Part shown: positions 1-5,644 of the stretch, one piece after another
How positions within the stretch are numbered: position 1 is the stretch's first letter
Layout of the letters: the number at the start of each line of letters is the position of its first letter
Origin: Streptomyces sp. NRRL WC-3549
Lineage (GTDB): Bacteria > Actinomycetota > Actinomycetes > Streptomycetales > Streptomycetaceae
Direction: 5' to 3'
Length of the DNA stretch: 10,605 nucleotides
Assembly (NCBI RefSeq): GCF_000721935.1
Contig: NZ_KL585420.1
Span: forward strand, 106,045 to 116,649
Position numbers and translations under genes: made by a program
Notes under the pieces: generated by a model
Told to the model about the DNA's origin: nothing
What the model saw: the letters and a program-made list of their open reading frames with translations, nothing else
Databases searched by the model: none

Positions 1-221
1 GGCCCGCCCTGCCGCCGGGCGCGGGCACCTGGGCGGCCCGCTCGATCGCCTACTTCCGGGGCAACGCGCTCACCGGCCCGCTCCTGGTGCTCTCCGCCTG
101 GGCGGTCGTCGGAACCGCACTCAGCCTGCTGCTGTCGATGCGGCGCGGCCCGGACAGGACGGGGGCGGCGGCGGGCGGAGCCCCGGACGCGGCGGCCCCC
201 GGCGGTTCGAGCCCCGCCTGA
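1..221 (+). CDS. 3' end of a membrane protein (YhgE/Pip or ABC-2 permease-like)
   Basis: An open frame enters from the left edge (codons begin at base 3) and ends at TGA 219-221, giving about 72 residues. The visible part contains LPPGAGTWAARSIAYF, then one strongly hydrophobic stretch (GPLLVLSAWAVVGTALSLLL) followed by MRRG and a low-complexity Ala/Gly/Pro cytoplasmic tail. This matches the last transmembrane helix and positive-inside tail of a multi-spanning protein. The pattern of LPPG, an aromatic/Gly-Asn linker and a final helix resembles actinobacterial YhgE/Pip or ABC-2-type permeases, but most of the protein lies outside the window. A C-terminal membrane segment is clear; the family is a guess. 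The next gene starts about 100 bases downstream on the same strand with its own ribosome binding site. Confidence 0.55.
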   Translation, partial: PALPPGAGTWAARSIAYFRGNALTGPLLVLSAWAVVGTALSLLLSMRRGPDRTGAAAGGAPDAAAPGGSSPA

Positions 222-310
222 GCGAACGCCACCAGCGCGTTTCACGGCCGGACGGGAGTACTAGCCTGAGCACACCGCGGATCATCCGAGGTCCGTTTCA
301 GGTCAGTTGT

Positions 311-314
311 GGAG
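311..314 (+). promoter_or_regulatory. ribosome binding site fixing the GTG 324 start
   Basis: GGAG lies 9 bases before GTG 324. The earlier GTG at 309 overlaps this site and lacks its own, which favours the shorter 181-residue product. Confidence 0.5.
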
Positions 315-323
315 AATAACCGA

Positions 324-869
324 GTGTCGAGCCGTAGAGTTCCTTCGGGTGCCTGGATAACCGTCCTGCTTGCGGGCGCCCTGGCCGCAGTGACCGTGCT
401 GGCCGTGCACGCGCGAAGCGACGTGCCGGAAGAGGCCTCGCACACCATTACCTCCAAGCCGAGCGCCCAGCCGTCCCGGACCGCCGCGCCGAAGCCGCCG
501 AACCCCGTGCCCGCCGAGTCCGGGACCGGTCGCCGGGTCGTCTACTCGATACAGCAGAAGCGTGTGTGGCTGGTCGACGACAAGGACGCCTCCCTGCGGA
601 CCTTCCCCGTGTGGCCGGGCACGATCCTCCCGGAGCCCGGCTCCTACAAGGTCTCTTTCAGGCGGGAGACCGGAACCGGTTCGGACGGCGTGGCCATAGA
701 GCACGCCGTCTACTTCGGGGCCAACTCCGCTTTCTCGAACGCGGTGGACGGCTCCTCCCCCTCGCCGGATCCCGACCTCCGGACCAGCGCCATCAGGGAG
801 AGCGCCGAAGACGGCCTCGCCCTGTGGGACTTCGCCGAGATGGACACCCCGGTGAACGTCGTGGAATAA
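324..869 (+). CDS. membrane-anchored YkuD-like (L,D-transpeptidase-fold) protein lacking the catalytic Cys
   Basis: The protein has 181 residues. GTG 324 is chosen because GGAG at 311-314 sits 9 bases upstream; an earlier in-frame GTG at 309 has no such site. Residues 9-30 are one hydrophobic segment (signal anchor), followed by an extracytoplasmic Ser/Pro/Ala-rich linker (about 35-68). Residues 70-180 resemble a YkuD domain: RVVYSIQQKRVWLV opens the sheet, EPGSY sits where TPtG is usual, IEHAVYFG supplies the domain His, and DLRTSAIRES...ALWDF...TPVNVV corresponds to the usual S-x-G-C-x-R...TPV ending. In active L,D-transpeptidases the third of these holds the nucleophilic Cys; here the position reads Ala (TSAIR) and the domain has no Cys at all. 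It is therefore unlikely to cross-link peptidoglycan by the usual mechanism and may bind the wall instead. Similar Cys-less proteins occur in Streptomyces as I recall, so this is probably not recent decay. Confidence 0.7.
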   Translation: MSSRRVPSGAWITVLLAGALAAVTVLAVHARSDVPEEASHTITSKPSAQPSRTAAPKPPNPVPAESGTGRRVVYSIQQKRVWLVDDKDASLRTFPVWPGTILPEPGSYKVSFRRETGTGSDGVAIEHAVYFGANSAFSNAVDGSSPSPDPDLRTSAIRESAEDGLALWDFAEMDTPVNVVE

Positions 870-888
870 GCCCGCCCCGCGCACGGGG

Positions 889-960
889 GTCGCCGCTGCC
901 GCACGAGGTCAGGCCTAAGGCGGTGTCGCCCGCGAAAAGCGAGCCGCCGCCGTGGCCCTG
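889..960 (-). pseudogene. relic of a streptogrisin (S1-family protease) gene, active-site segment only
   Basis: These 72 bases align without gaps to 2824-2895 inside the sprD-like gene, with 64 of 72 identical by my count (differences at 903, 916, 918, 937, 943, 951, 954 and 959). Read on the minus strand they give [20 protein letters not shown] then GSGD, against [20 protein letters not shown] then GSGD in the intact enzyme. The catalytic GDSGG has become GHGGG, so Asp and the nucleophilic Ser are both lost. Similarity stops abruptly on both sides: no coding for the rest of a protease is visible at 870-888 or 961-1119. It matches the D-type paralogue (LFAGDTA) better than the B-type gene. 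It may be a decayed third protease gene or a small duplicated fragment; the sharp edges favour the second. Confidence 0.8.
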
Positions 961-1202
961 TCATACAGGGAGCGGCCGGAGGACCCCCCGGCGCTGGAGC
1001 TCCTCGATGTGCTCGGCGGCCCGCTGCGGCGCGTCCCCGCCCCGTATCAGGACGCCTGCCTCGATTGGACGGGACTACTCGCCTGATCGACAAATGGGGC
1101 GATCAGAGGGGAATCAAGGGTGATGGGCCGTTCAATGAGGCAAAGGACGATGCAGCTAATGGCTACGCAATCGGAAGGGATGCCGCAGGGGCCCACCTCT
1201 GA
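952..1202 (+). pseudogene. coding-like stretches in two frames upstream of the lipoprotein gene (possible frameshifted small gene)
   Basis: Two consecutive stretches look like protein but lie in different frames. The first, 952-1086, reads VALSYRERPEDPPALELLDV and onward to PAPYQDACLDWTGLLA before TGA 1084-1086, with about 85% G/C at third positions. The second, roughly 1071-1202, reads LIDKWGDQRGIKGDGPFNEA and onward to GYAIGRDAAGAHL before TGA 1200-1202. The second has no good start codon or ribosome binding site, and joining the two needs one frame change near 1070. The final TGA overlaps an ATG (TGATG, 1200-1204), an arrangement typical of coupled genes. I do not recognise the family. The simplest reading is a small gene broken by one indel, formerly coupled to the lipoprotein gene, but chance open frames in GC-rich DNA remain possible. 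Confidence 0.35.
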
Positions 1203-1881
1203 TGTCCAAAGTCCGCTTCGGCCTCACAAGGGCTTGGCGCTCACCACGGTAGTCCTGCTCTCGCTCGCTGCGTCCGCATGCACAGCAGATACCGAGGCCG
1301 CGTCGGAGAAGGAGTTCTGCGACGTACCTGCGTCCTCCGCCGAAGGGGAGTCGGTGCGCGATCTACTGAAGGCGGACGAGCTCAAATCCACTGTCTTCGC
1401 TCAGACACCGCATCTGGTCGAAGGCATGAAGGAAGGGCTGGGAGAGGACCTGAAGGAGCAGACGCCGTCTCAGACCATCTGCTCGTTCGCTCCACGGGAA
1501 ACCACGGGCCCCAAGAGGCTACGCATCGAGTTCTCGTGGATTCCACGGAATCCCGAGACGAGCGAGATGGACAGACTTCCGGGAAGGCTCAGCCACTACA
1601 AAGTGAACGACGCGACCGTCGAAGCCAACGACATCGTTTCGAGGCTCACCGTGCCGTGCCGGATGCCCGGCGGCCTCGAGAAGGCGTCGCAGAAGGTCCT
1701 GCTCCAGGGACAGGCTTCCAACACCCTGCTCATGGGGACCGACGTCCAGCAGAAGACGATCGACCAGCAGGTCACCTTCCTCTACCTCATGACCCGCAGA
1801 GCCACTGAAGCACTCGACTGCGCGAACAACCCGCTCGCGAAGGAACCCGTCGTCAAGCCGTCGCCCGCGCCTACCGCGTAA
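1120..1881 (+). CDS. secreted lipoprotein of unknown function
   Basis: The frame gives 253 residues from GTG 1120, which has GAGGGG at 1106-1111 eight bases upstream. Codons 42-54 form a hydrophobic core (LALTTVVLLSLAASAC) ending in a lipobox-like ASA-Cys, so the product should be exported, lipidated on that Cys and anchored outside the membrane. The mature part (about 200 residues) has four further cysteines (FCDV, ICSF, PCRM, DCAN), enough for two disulphides, many charged residues, no transmembrane segment, and a Lys/Pro/Ala tail. Size and pattern resemble actinobacterial lipoproteins such as the DUF3558 group, but I cannot assign it. The start is doubtful: from GTG 1120 the n-region is about 40 residues, Met/Gln/Ser-rich and unusually long. 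ATG 1202, which overlaps an upstream stop, gives a more typical basic leader (MSKVRFGLTRAW) in another frame. A strong hairpin follows the stop. Confidence 0.7.
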   Translation: MMGRSMRQRTMQLMATQSEGMPQGPTSDVQSPLRPHKGLALTTVVLLSLAASACTADTEAASEKEFCDVPASSAEGESVRDLLKADELKSTVFAQTPHLVEGMKEGLGEDLKEQTPSQTICSFAPRETTGPKRLRIEFSWIPRNPETSEMDRLPGRLSHYKVNDATVEANDIVSRLTVPCRMPGGLEKASQKVLLQGQASNTLLMGTDVQQKTIDQQVTFLYLMTRRATEALDCANNPLAKEPVVKPSPAPTA

Positions 1882-1891
1882 CAGCAGGAGA

Positions 1892-1921
1892 CCCGCCCGC
1901 CCCCGTGTGGGGGCGGGCGGG
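1892..1921 (+). terminator. strong GC hairpin after the lipoprotein gene
   Basis: Left arm CCCGCCCGCCCCC (1892-1904), loop GTGT and right arm GGGGGCGGGCGGG (1909-1921) form a perfect 13-bp stem 10 bases after the TAA. There is no T-run, as is common for Streptomyces terminators. Confidence 0.8.
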
Positions 1922-1931
1922 CCCTCGCTCA

Positions 1932-1951
1932 GTTCGCTCGCACGAGCGAAC
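1932..1951. repeat. 9-bp inverted repeat directly behind the terminator
   Basis: GTTCGCTCG (1932-1940), CA, CGAGCGAAC (1943-1951) is a perfect 9-bp inverted repeat with a two-base centre. It lies 10 bases past the lipoprotein terminator. It may be a second, weaker hairpin or a protein-binding palindrome; nothing decides between them. Confidence 0.4.
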
Positions 1952-2054
1952 CGGCATCAGAGAAACCTCACCGCGGATCTGGTCCGGCGAATATGAGGGG
2001 CGGTCCGTGAGCGCCGGGCGGGCGGCACCTCCCCGGCGTACGCGGGCCGCCTCC

Positions 2055-2440
2055 TCATGACCGGGGCGGCTCTTCCGTCCGTGCCGGCACACCTTCCGCC
2101 AGTGCCCGGAACTCCTGGTAGCCGGCAGGTCTGTACATACTTCTGCGTACTGCCGAGCGCCCCGTCCGCCGCCTTGAGGTCGAACATCGGCTTACGCGCA
2201 TCGTGCGCGAGCGGCATGAGGCCGCGATAGTTGCGCAAGGTGGCTACGCAATGCCGGTCGTCCCTCCGCGGGGGCACCCCTCGTCGAGCACGGCCACCGA
2301 GTAGACCCACGGGATGCGCCCGAGCCGGCGCGCGTACGCCTTCACCGGCCGATCCAGCCTCGTCTCGGGCTGCATGATCACGTAGGCCGCCAGGCCGGTA
2401 CACATGCCTCCAGTTCGTCCCGCGTCGACGTCAAACGCCT
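2055..2440 (-). pseudogene. frameshifted remnant resembling the C-terminal part of a ParA/MinD-like ATPase
   Basis: Read on the minus strand, three pieces join into one protein-like sequence. The first, from about 2440 to 2247, contains TGLAAYVIMQPETRLDRPVK and RIPWVYSVAVLDEGCP and stops at TAG 2246-2244. The second, in another frame from about 2245 to 2130, reads VATLRNYRGLMPLAHDARKP, MFDLKAADGALG and STQKYVQTC. The third, back in the first frame, reads GYQEFRALAEGVPARTEEPP and ends at TGA 2057-2055. Two compensating frame changes, near 2246 and 2130, therefore break a formerly continuous frame. The pattern of QPE..., ATLRNYR.LMPLA...KPMF.LK.ADGA.G resembles the end of ParA-like ATPases I recall from Streptomyces plasmids and genomes; that assignment is from memory. 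The ATP-binding N-terminal half is absent. Relic status is well supported; the family is less certain. Confidence 0.5.
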
Positions 2441-2615
2441 GCACGTCCTGCAGCTGCCCCTGGAGGACCAGGCCGTCTAAGCACAGGCGTTCCAGCGCCT
2501 GATCGCCTTCAGGCAACTGCTGACGACGACGGACGCGCTCGGCGAGAAGCTCGCGGATGCCACCGGTGACAGCCTCGCGGCAGGTCGGTCGGCAGCCGGA
2601 GATCAGCGGGTGTGA
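2409..2615 (+). pseudogene. remnant resembling the C-terminus of an N-6 DNA methylase / HsdS-type subunit
   Basis: One plus-strand frame reads RVDVKRLHVLQLPLEDQAV, meets an in-frame TAA at 2478-2480, then continues as AQAFQRLIAFRQLLTTTDAL, GEKLADATGDSLAAGR and on to TGA 2613-2615. The frame keeps high third-position GC across the stop. The order of short hydrophobic strand, L-P-L-E-x-Q, then a long amphipathic helix of the F-x-x-L-x-x-F-x-x-L type and a closing helix resembles the C-terminal target-recognition and helical spacer part of N-6 DNA methylases and type I specificity subunits. That assignment is an inference from pattern alone. No upstream portion is present; the other relic on the opposite strand starts at about 2400-2440. 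It has no start codon with a ribosome binding site, so it is unlikely to be expressed. Confidence 0.35.
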
Positions 2616-2687
2616 GGCTCTCCCGGTCGGCCGGAAAACGGTTGCCGGGCCGCGCGTGCTGTACGGGCCCGTGCGTCCCCGGAACCG

Positions 2688-2727
2688 CCGGTGAGCCGCT
2701 CCCCCGCGCGAGGGAGCGGCTCACCGG
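2688..2727 (-). terminator. 16-bp-stem terminator of the sprD-like gene
   Basis: CCGGTGAGCCGCTCCC (2688-2703) and its exact reverse complement (2712-2727) are separated by an 8-base loop. The hairpin begins 22 bases past the stop of the minus-strand protease gene. It would also block transcripts coming from the plus-strand relic. Confidence 0.8.
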
Positions 2728-2748
2728 AACCGAAGGCGGACCCGGAGG

Positions 2749-3834
2749 TCAGCCGATCTGCGCCCCGTACGCCGCCAGCGCCTCGGGGACCGGCCGGAAG
2801 AAGGTCGTGCCGCCCGCCGAGCAGTCGCCGCTGCCGCCCGAGGTCAGGCCGATGGCGGTGTCGCCCGCGAAGAGCGAACCGCCGCTGTCGCCCGGCTCGG
2901 CGCAGACCGTCGTCTGGATGAGCCCGTTGACGATGTCGCCGTTGCCGTAGTTGACCGTGGCGTCCAGGCCGGTGACCTGGCCGTCGTGGACCTGGGTGGT
3001 GGAGCCGCTGCGGGTCACCGTCATACCGACGGTCGCCTCGCCCGCCTTGGTGATCTTCTGGGTGGAGCCGTTGTAGAGGTCGACCTCGCTCGGGTGGGCG
3101 GTACCCGAGGTGTACTTGACCAGGCCGTAGTCGTTGCCCGGGAAGCTGGAGCCCTCGTTGGCACCGATCTCCGCGCCGCTCTGCGTCTCGGACCAGCTGG
3201 TGATGGCGTCGGTGCAGTGGCCGGCTGTCAGGAAGTACGGTTCGCCGCCCTTGACCACGTTGAAGCCCAGCGAGCAGCGCCCGCCGTTGCCCCAGATGGC
3301 GTCGCCGCCCGCGATGAGCGGCTTGAACTCGCCCTTCGTCCGCGTGAGTTCGGCCTTGCCGTCGAGCCCCTTGACGACCGCGCCGAGCTCGTCCCAGGCG
3401 GCTGCGTCGACCGTGCGGTCGGCCGTGACGACCAGCTTGTTGCTGACCGGGTCGACCGCCCAGGAGGTACCGGGGACGGTGGCCTGGTCGGCCAGGGTCT
3501 GCCGGGCGGCCTTCAGGTCGGCGGCGGAGTTCTGGACGATTCTGGCCGTGCCGCCCGCCTGGCGGACCTGCTCGGCGGCCGCCTCGTCAAGGACGTTCAC
3601 GACGAGGTGCTGGGCCTCGGCGTCGTAGTACGCGCCGGCCGCGTCGGCGCCCAGCGTCTTGTCGAGGGTGGTGGCGAGATTTCCGGCCGCCTGCGCCGTC
3701 AGCGTCCGGGCGGTGAACTGGGGAACGTCATCGCTGGCGTTCGCAGTCTGGAAGGAGACTCCGGTGACGACCAGGGCGACGACCGCCGAACCCGCGAGGG
3801 CCGCACGCTTCCTGGATATGCGTCGGTGACTCAA
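2749..3834 (-). CDS. sprD: streptogrisin D-type secreted serine protease precursor (S1 family)
   Basis: The precursor has 361 residues from TTG 3834, chosen because a perfect AGGAGG (3841-3846) lies 6 bases upstream. Residues 1-33 are a signal peptide: basic [10 protein letters not shown], a hydrophobic core, and ANA before Ser34. Residues 34-173 are a long propeptide of the alpha-lytic-protease type, which acts as folding chaperone. The mature enzyme starts at Ile174 (IAGGDAIWG) and runs 188 residues. The triad is His206 (TAGHC), Asp235 (GNDYG) and Ser317 (GDSGG); disulphides are expected for Cys187-Cys207 and Cys311-Cys338. The mature sequence closely matches S. griseus protease D as I remember it (IAGGDAIW start, [15 protein letters not shown] core, [17 protein letters not shown] end), a chymotrypsin-like extracellular protease preferring large hydrophobic P1 residues. 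The gene is monocistronic between its own promoter and terminator. A second paralogue follows upstream at 4476-5390. Confidence 0.88.
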   Translation of the reverse strand: MSHRRISRKRAALAGSAVVALVVTGVSFQTANASDDVPQFTARTLTAQAAGNLATTLDKTLGADAAGAYYDAEAQHLVVNVLDEAAAEQVRQAGGTARIVQNSAADLKAARQTLADQATVPGTSWAVDPVSNKLVVTADRTVDAAAWDELGAVVKGLDGKAELTRTKGEFKPLIAGGDAIWGNGGRCSLGFNVVKGGEPYFLTAGHCTDAITSWSETQSGAEIGANEGSSFPGNDYGLVKYTSGTAHPSEVDLYNGSTQKITKAGEATVGMTVTRSGSTTQVHDGQVTGLDATVNYGNGDIVNGLIQTTVCAEPGDSGGSLFAGDTAIGLTSGGSGDCSAGGTTFFRPVPEALAAYGAQIG

Positions 3835-3840
3835 CTTCGA

Positions 3841-3846
3841 CCTCCT
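3841..3846 (-). promoter_or_regulatory. consensus ribosome binding site deciding the TTG start of sprD
   Basis: The minus strand reads AGGAGG, then TCGAAG, then TTG. This is the best ribosome binding site in the window. It fixes a rare TTG start against an open frame that continues upstream to 3984. Confidence 0.8.
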
Positions 3847-3901
3847 GTGGGGGGCCGTGCACAGGCAAGTGGGGTGCCCGTACACGGAGGTTGGAGCGCC
3901 C

Positions 3902-3930
3902 ACTATTCCGATGCGGCGGATCGCACACAA
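3902..3930 (-). promoter_or_regulatory. candidate promoter of sprD
   Basis: On the minus strand TTGTGT (3930-3925) and AATAGT (3907-3902) are separated by 17 bases, matching the layout of a housekeeping-type promoter. Transcription would start near 3895 and give a leader of about 60 bases. The hexamers are imperfect, so this is tentative. Confidence 0.35.
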
Positions 3931-3973
3931 GGTCGCCTTCTGGACGCACACATGACAACAACACCGCACACCC

Positions 3974-3989
3974 GCCGTGTTCACACGGC
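3974..3989. promoter_or_regulatory. 16-bp palindrome upstream of the sprD promoter
   Basis: GCCGTGT-TC-ACACGGC has perfect 7-bp arms around a 2-base centre, 44 bases upstream of the candidate -35 element. The size and position suit a dimeric regulator's operator. No known regulator is identified. Confidence 0.35.
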
Positions 3990-4235
3990 CAGGTCGGAGG
4001 GCGCGGGTTCCGCATCGCGAACTTCACGTGCGGGCCGGAACCGGCGACGGGAGCCCGTACGGCCTGTCCGGATCACGACCTTCATGCTCCGGATGCTGGA
4101 GCCTCGCCTCCGGATACGGGGCGCACTCCGCGCCGCCGGGGGCGCCGGAGGCCACGGGGGCGCCCCGGATTCCTGCCGTCGGGGGCTGCCCGGCGAATCT
4201 TTTGACGGGCCGTCACCGAACGGGCAGCACACCGC

Positions 4236-4273
4236 GGGCAGTCGGCCCCGGACCGGGCAGTCGGCCCCGGACC
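4236..4273. repeat. two perfect tandem copies of a 19-bp unit
   Basis: The unit GGGCAGTCGGCCCCGGACC occurs at 4236-4254 and again at 4255-4273, and a third copy begins (GGGC). It is in non-coding DNA between the protease genes. It looks like recent slippage or duplication and has no evident function. Confidence 0.75.
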
Positions 4274-4418
4274 GGGCGGGCGGCCTGGCGGGGAGCCGGC
4301 CCGGCGGCCGGACGGGGCTACGTGGAGAGTGGACCGCGGATCGCCGCACAGCCCCTCGGCCACGAGCGGAACCGCCTCCGGGCGAAGGCGGGCCCCTGCG
4401 CCGGGCTCTCCGAGAGGG

Positions 4419-4459
4419 GGCCGACGCCGCGACGACGTGCCGGGGAAACGGCGTCGGCC
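4419..4459 (-). terminator. hairpin after the sprB-like gene
   Basis: GGCCGACGCCG (4419-4429) and CGGCGTCGGCC (4449-4459) form a perfect 11-bp stem around a 19-base loop, 16 bases beyond the stop codon of the minus-strand gene. The large loop makes it a less typical terminator. Confidence 0.55.
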
Positions 4460-4475
4460 GAGAGTGACCCGGGGG

Positions 4476-5390
4476 TCAGTACACGCTGACGCCGTACGCG
4501 CTCAGCGCTTCCGTGACGGGCTGGAAGAAGGTCGTGCCGCCCGTGGTGCAGTCGCCGCTGCCACCGGAGGTGAGGCCGATGGCCCGGGGGCCGGAGTGGA
4601 GCGGGCCGCCGGAGTCGCCCGGCTCCGCGCAGACGTCGGTGCGGATGAGGCCCTGGATGATGTCACCGTTGCCGTAGTTGACCGTGGCGTTCAGGCCGGT
4701 GACGGTGCCGCTGTGGATGCCGGTGGTGGATCCGCGGCGGGTGACGGACATGCCCACCGTGGCGGTGGCGGCGCCGGTGATGTCCTGGCCGCCGACCGTG
4801 CCCTCCTTGGGGACCGAGTCGTCGGTGTAGCGCACGATGCCGTAGTCGTCGCCCGGGAAGCTGGAGCCGTAGGTGGTGCCGAGGACGGTGGTCTTCCCGG
4901 AATCCGCGTACCAGGTGCCGGCGCCCTCGGTGCAGTGACCGGCCGTCAGGAAGTAGTGGGCGTCGCCCTTGCGGACGTTGAAGCCGAGCGAGCACCGCCA
5001 GCCGTCCGTGTGGACCGGGTCGCCGCCCGAGATGAGTGCGCGGAGCTTTCCGGGGGTGTGTTCGATGCGCAGGGCGCCCGCCTGGGCTCCCGCGGTCCGC
5101 TTGATCCTGTCGATGTCCGCCGGTGTGACGGTGCTGTCCACGGTGACGACGAGCCGCTTGCCGACCGGGTCGAGGTGCCAGGCGGTGCCGGCGACGTCGG
5201 CGTCGAGTACGGCCTGCCCCGCGGCACCGAGCTGGTCGGCGCTGTAGGGACCGGCCGGGTCGGCACCGGCCGCGGGTACGGCCTGCGCGGTCACGGCGAA
5301 GAGGCCGGCGACGACGGCGATGACGGCGGCGGCCGTCCTGGTTCGTTTCGGGTGTCCGTCGTGGGGGGTGGTGGTGCGCTTGATCCTCAC
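4476..5390 (-). CDS. sprB: streptogrisin B-type secreted serine protease precursor (S1 family)
   Basis: The precursor has 304 residues from GTG 5390, preceded by GGGAGGA on the minus strand with a 7-base spacer. Residues 1 to about 43 are a signal peptide (MRIKRTTT..., hydrophobic 20-38, then AQAVPAAGA). Residues 44-119 are a short propeptide, about half as long as in the neighbouring sprD product. The mature enzyme begins at Ile120 (ISGGDPVHT) and has 185 residues, the length of S. griseus protease B. The triad is His152 (TAGHC), Asp182 (GDDYG) and Ser260 (GDSGG), with disulphides expected for Cys133-Cys153 and Cys254-Cys281. [37 protein letters not shown] and the end [12 protein letters not shown] match protease B almost word for word from memory. 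It is a chymotrypsin-like extracellular endopeptidase. Protease A is the other close relative, but the sequence favours B. Confidence 0.88.
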   Translation of the reverse strand: MRIKRTTTPHDGHPKRTRTAAAVIAVVAGLFAVTAQAVPAAGADPAGPYSADQLGAAGQAVLDADVAGTAWHLDPVGKRLVVTVDSTVTPADIDRIKRTAGAQAGALRIEHTPGKLRALISGGDPVHTDGWRCSLGFNVRKGDAHYFLTAGHCTEGAGTWYADSGKTTVLGTTYGSSFPGDDYGIVRYTDDSVPKEGTVGGQDITGAATATVGMSVTRRGSTTGIHSGTVTGLNATVNYGNGDIIQGLIRTDVCAEPGDSGGPLHSGPRAIGLTSGGSGDCTTGGTTFFQPVTEALSAYGVSVY

Positions 5391-5536
5391 TTTTCGTTCC
5401 TCCCGAGCGGGATCTGGGGTCCGCTGCGGGGTGGCCGGACCCGTGAGGCGCGACCAGGAGGAGCACCCGCGCCCCGGGCGCGGACGTCTTCGGCTTCGAG
5501 TCGGGGGCTCCGTGCTCCTGGCATGCGCTGATCGGG

Positions 5537-5566
5537 AGTATCGGGGCCGCTCGACAGGGCTCGCAA
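5537..5566 (-). promoter_or_regulatory. candidate promoter of sprB
   Basis: On the minus strand TTGCGA (5566-5561) and GATACT (5542-5537) are 18 bases apart. Transcription would start near 5530, giving a leader of about 140 bases. Support is weak: only the hexamers and spacing. Confidence 0.3.
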
Positions 5567-5605
5567 GAACGCCTTTTCGGACATCCTTCCCGTAAGGGGC
5601 AGGCG

Positions 5606-5631
5606 GGGCGCCCCGGTCGCGCGGGGCGCCC
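5606..5631 (-). terminator. hairpin after the DUF1684 gene
   Basis: GGGCGCCCCG (5606-5615) pairs perfectly with CGGGGCGCCC (5622-5631) around a 6-base loop. It lies 13 bases past the stop of the minus-strand DUF1684 gene and separates it from the sprB promoter region. Confidence 0.65.
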
Positions 5632-5644
5632 GTGCCGGAGGGGA

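Larger units (their letters stand above)
3985..4475. other. intergenic region between the two proteases, no gene seen
   Basis: Several open frames cross this stretch on both strands, but none has protein-like composition, a ribosome binding site or recognisable motifs. They read as Arg/Pro/Gly-rich shadows. It holds a 19-bp tandem repeat (4236-4273) and the terminator of the sprB-like gene (4419-4459). Confidence 0.6.

Noticed and set aside
222..308. Possible promoter (TTTCAC / TACTAG) before the YkuD-like gene
   Set aside because: Spacing between the hexamers is only 13 bases, too short for a normal promoter.
1159..1170. 12-base match TGGCTACGCAAT shared with 2241-2252
   Set aside because: No flanking similarity; too short to imply a repeat or att pair.
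3901..3911. 11-base match CACTATTCCGA between the sprD promoter and 8016-8026
   Set aside because: The second copy lies inside the first codons of the DUF5685 gene, so a shared regulatory role is unlikely; probably chance.
2986..4467. Long plus-strand open frame (493 codons) opposite sprD
   Set aside because: It is antisense to a protease with intact triad, disulphides and signal peptide. Its translation is Gly/Arg/Val-rich with no motif, as expected opposite a GC-rich gene.
4329..5531. Long plus-strand open frame (400 codons) opposite sprB
   Set aside because: Antisense shadow of the sprB-like gene; no ribosome binding site and low-complexity composition.
5387..5584. 65-codon minus-strand frame whose TGA overlaps the sprB GTG
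   Set aside because: The overlap looks like coupling, but its ATG has no properly spaced ribosome binding site, composition is shadow-like and third-position GC is mediocre. It probably lies in the sprB leader.
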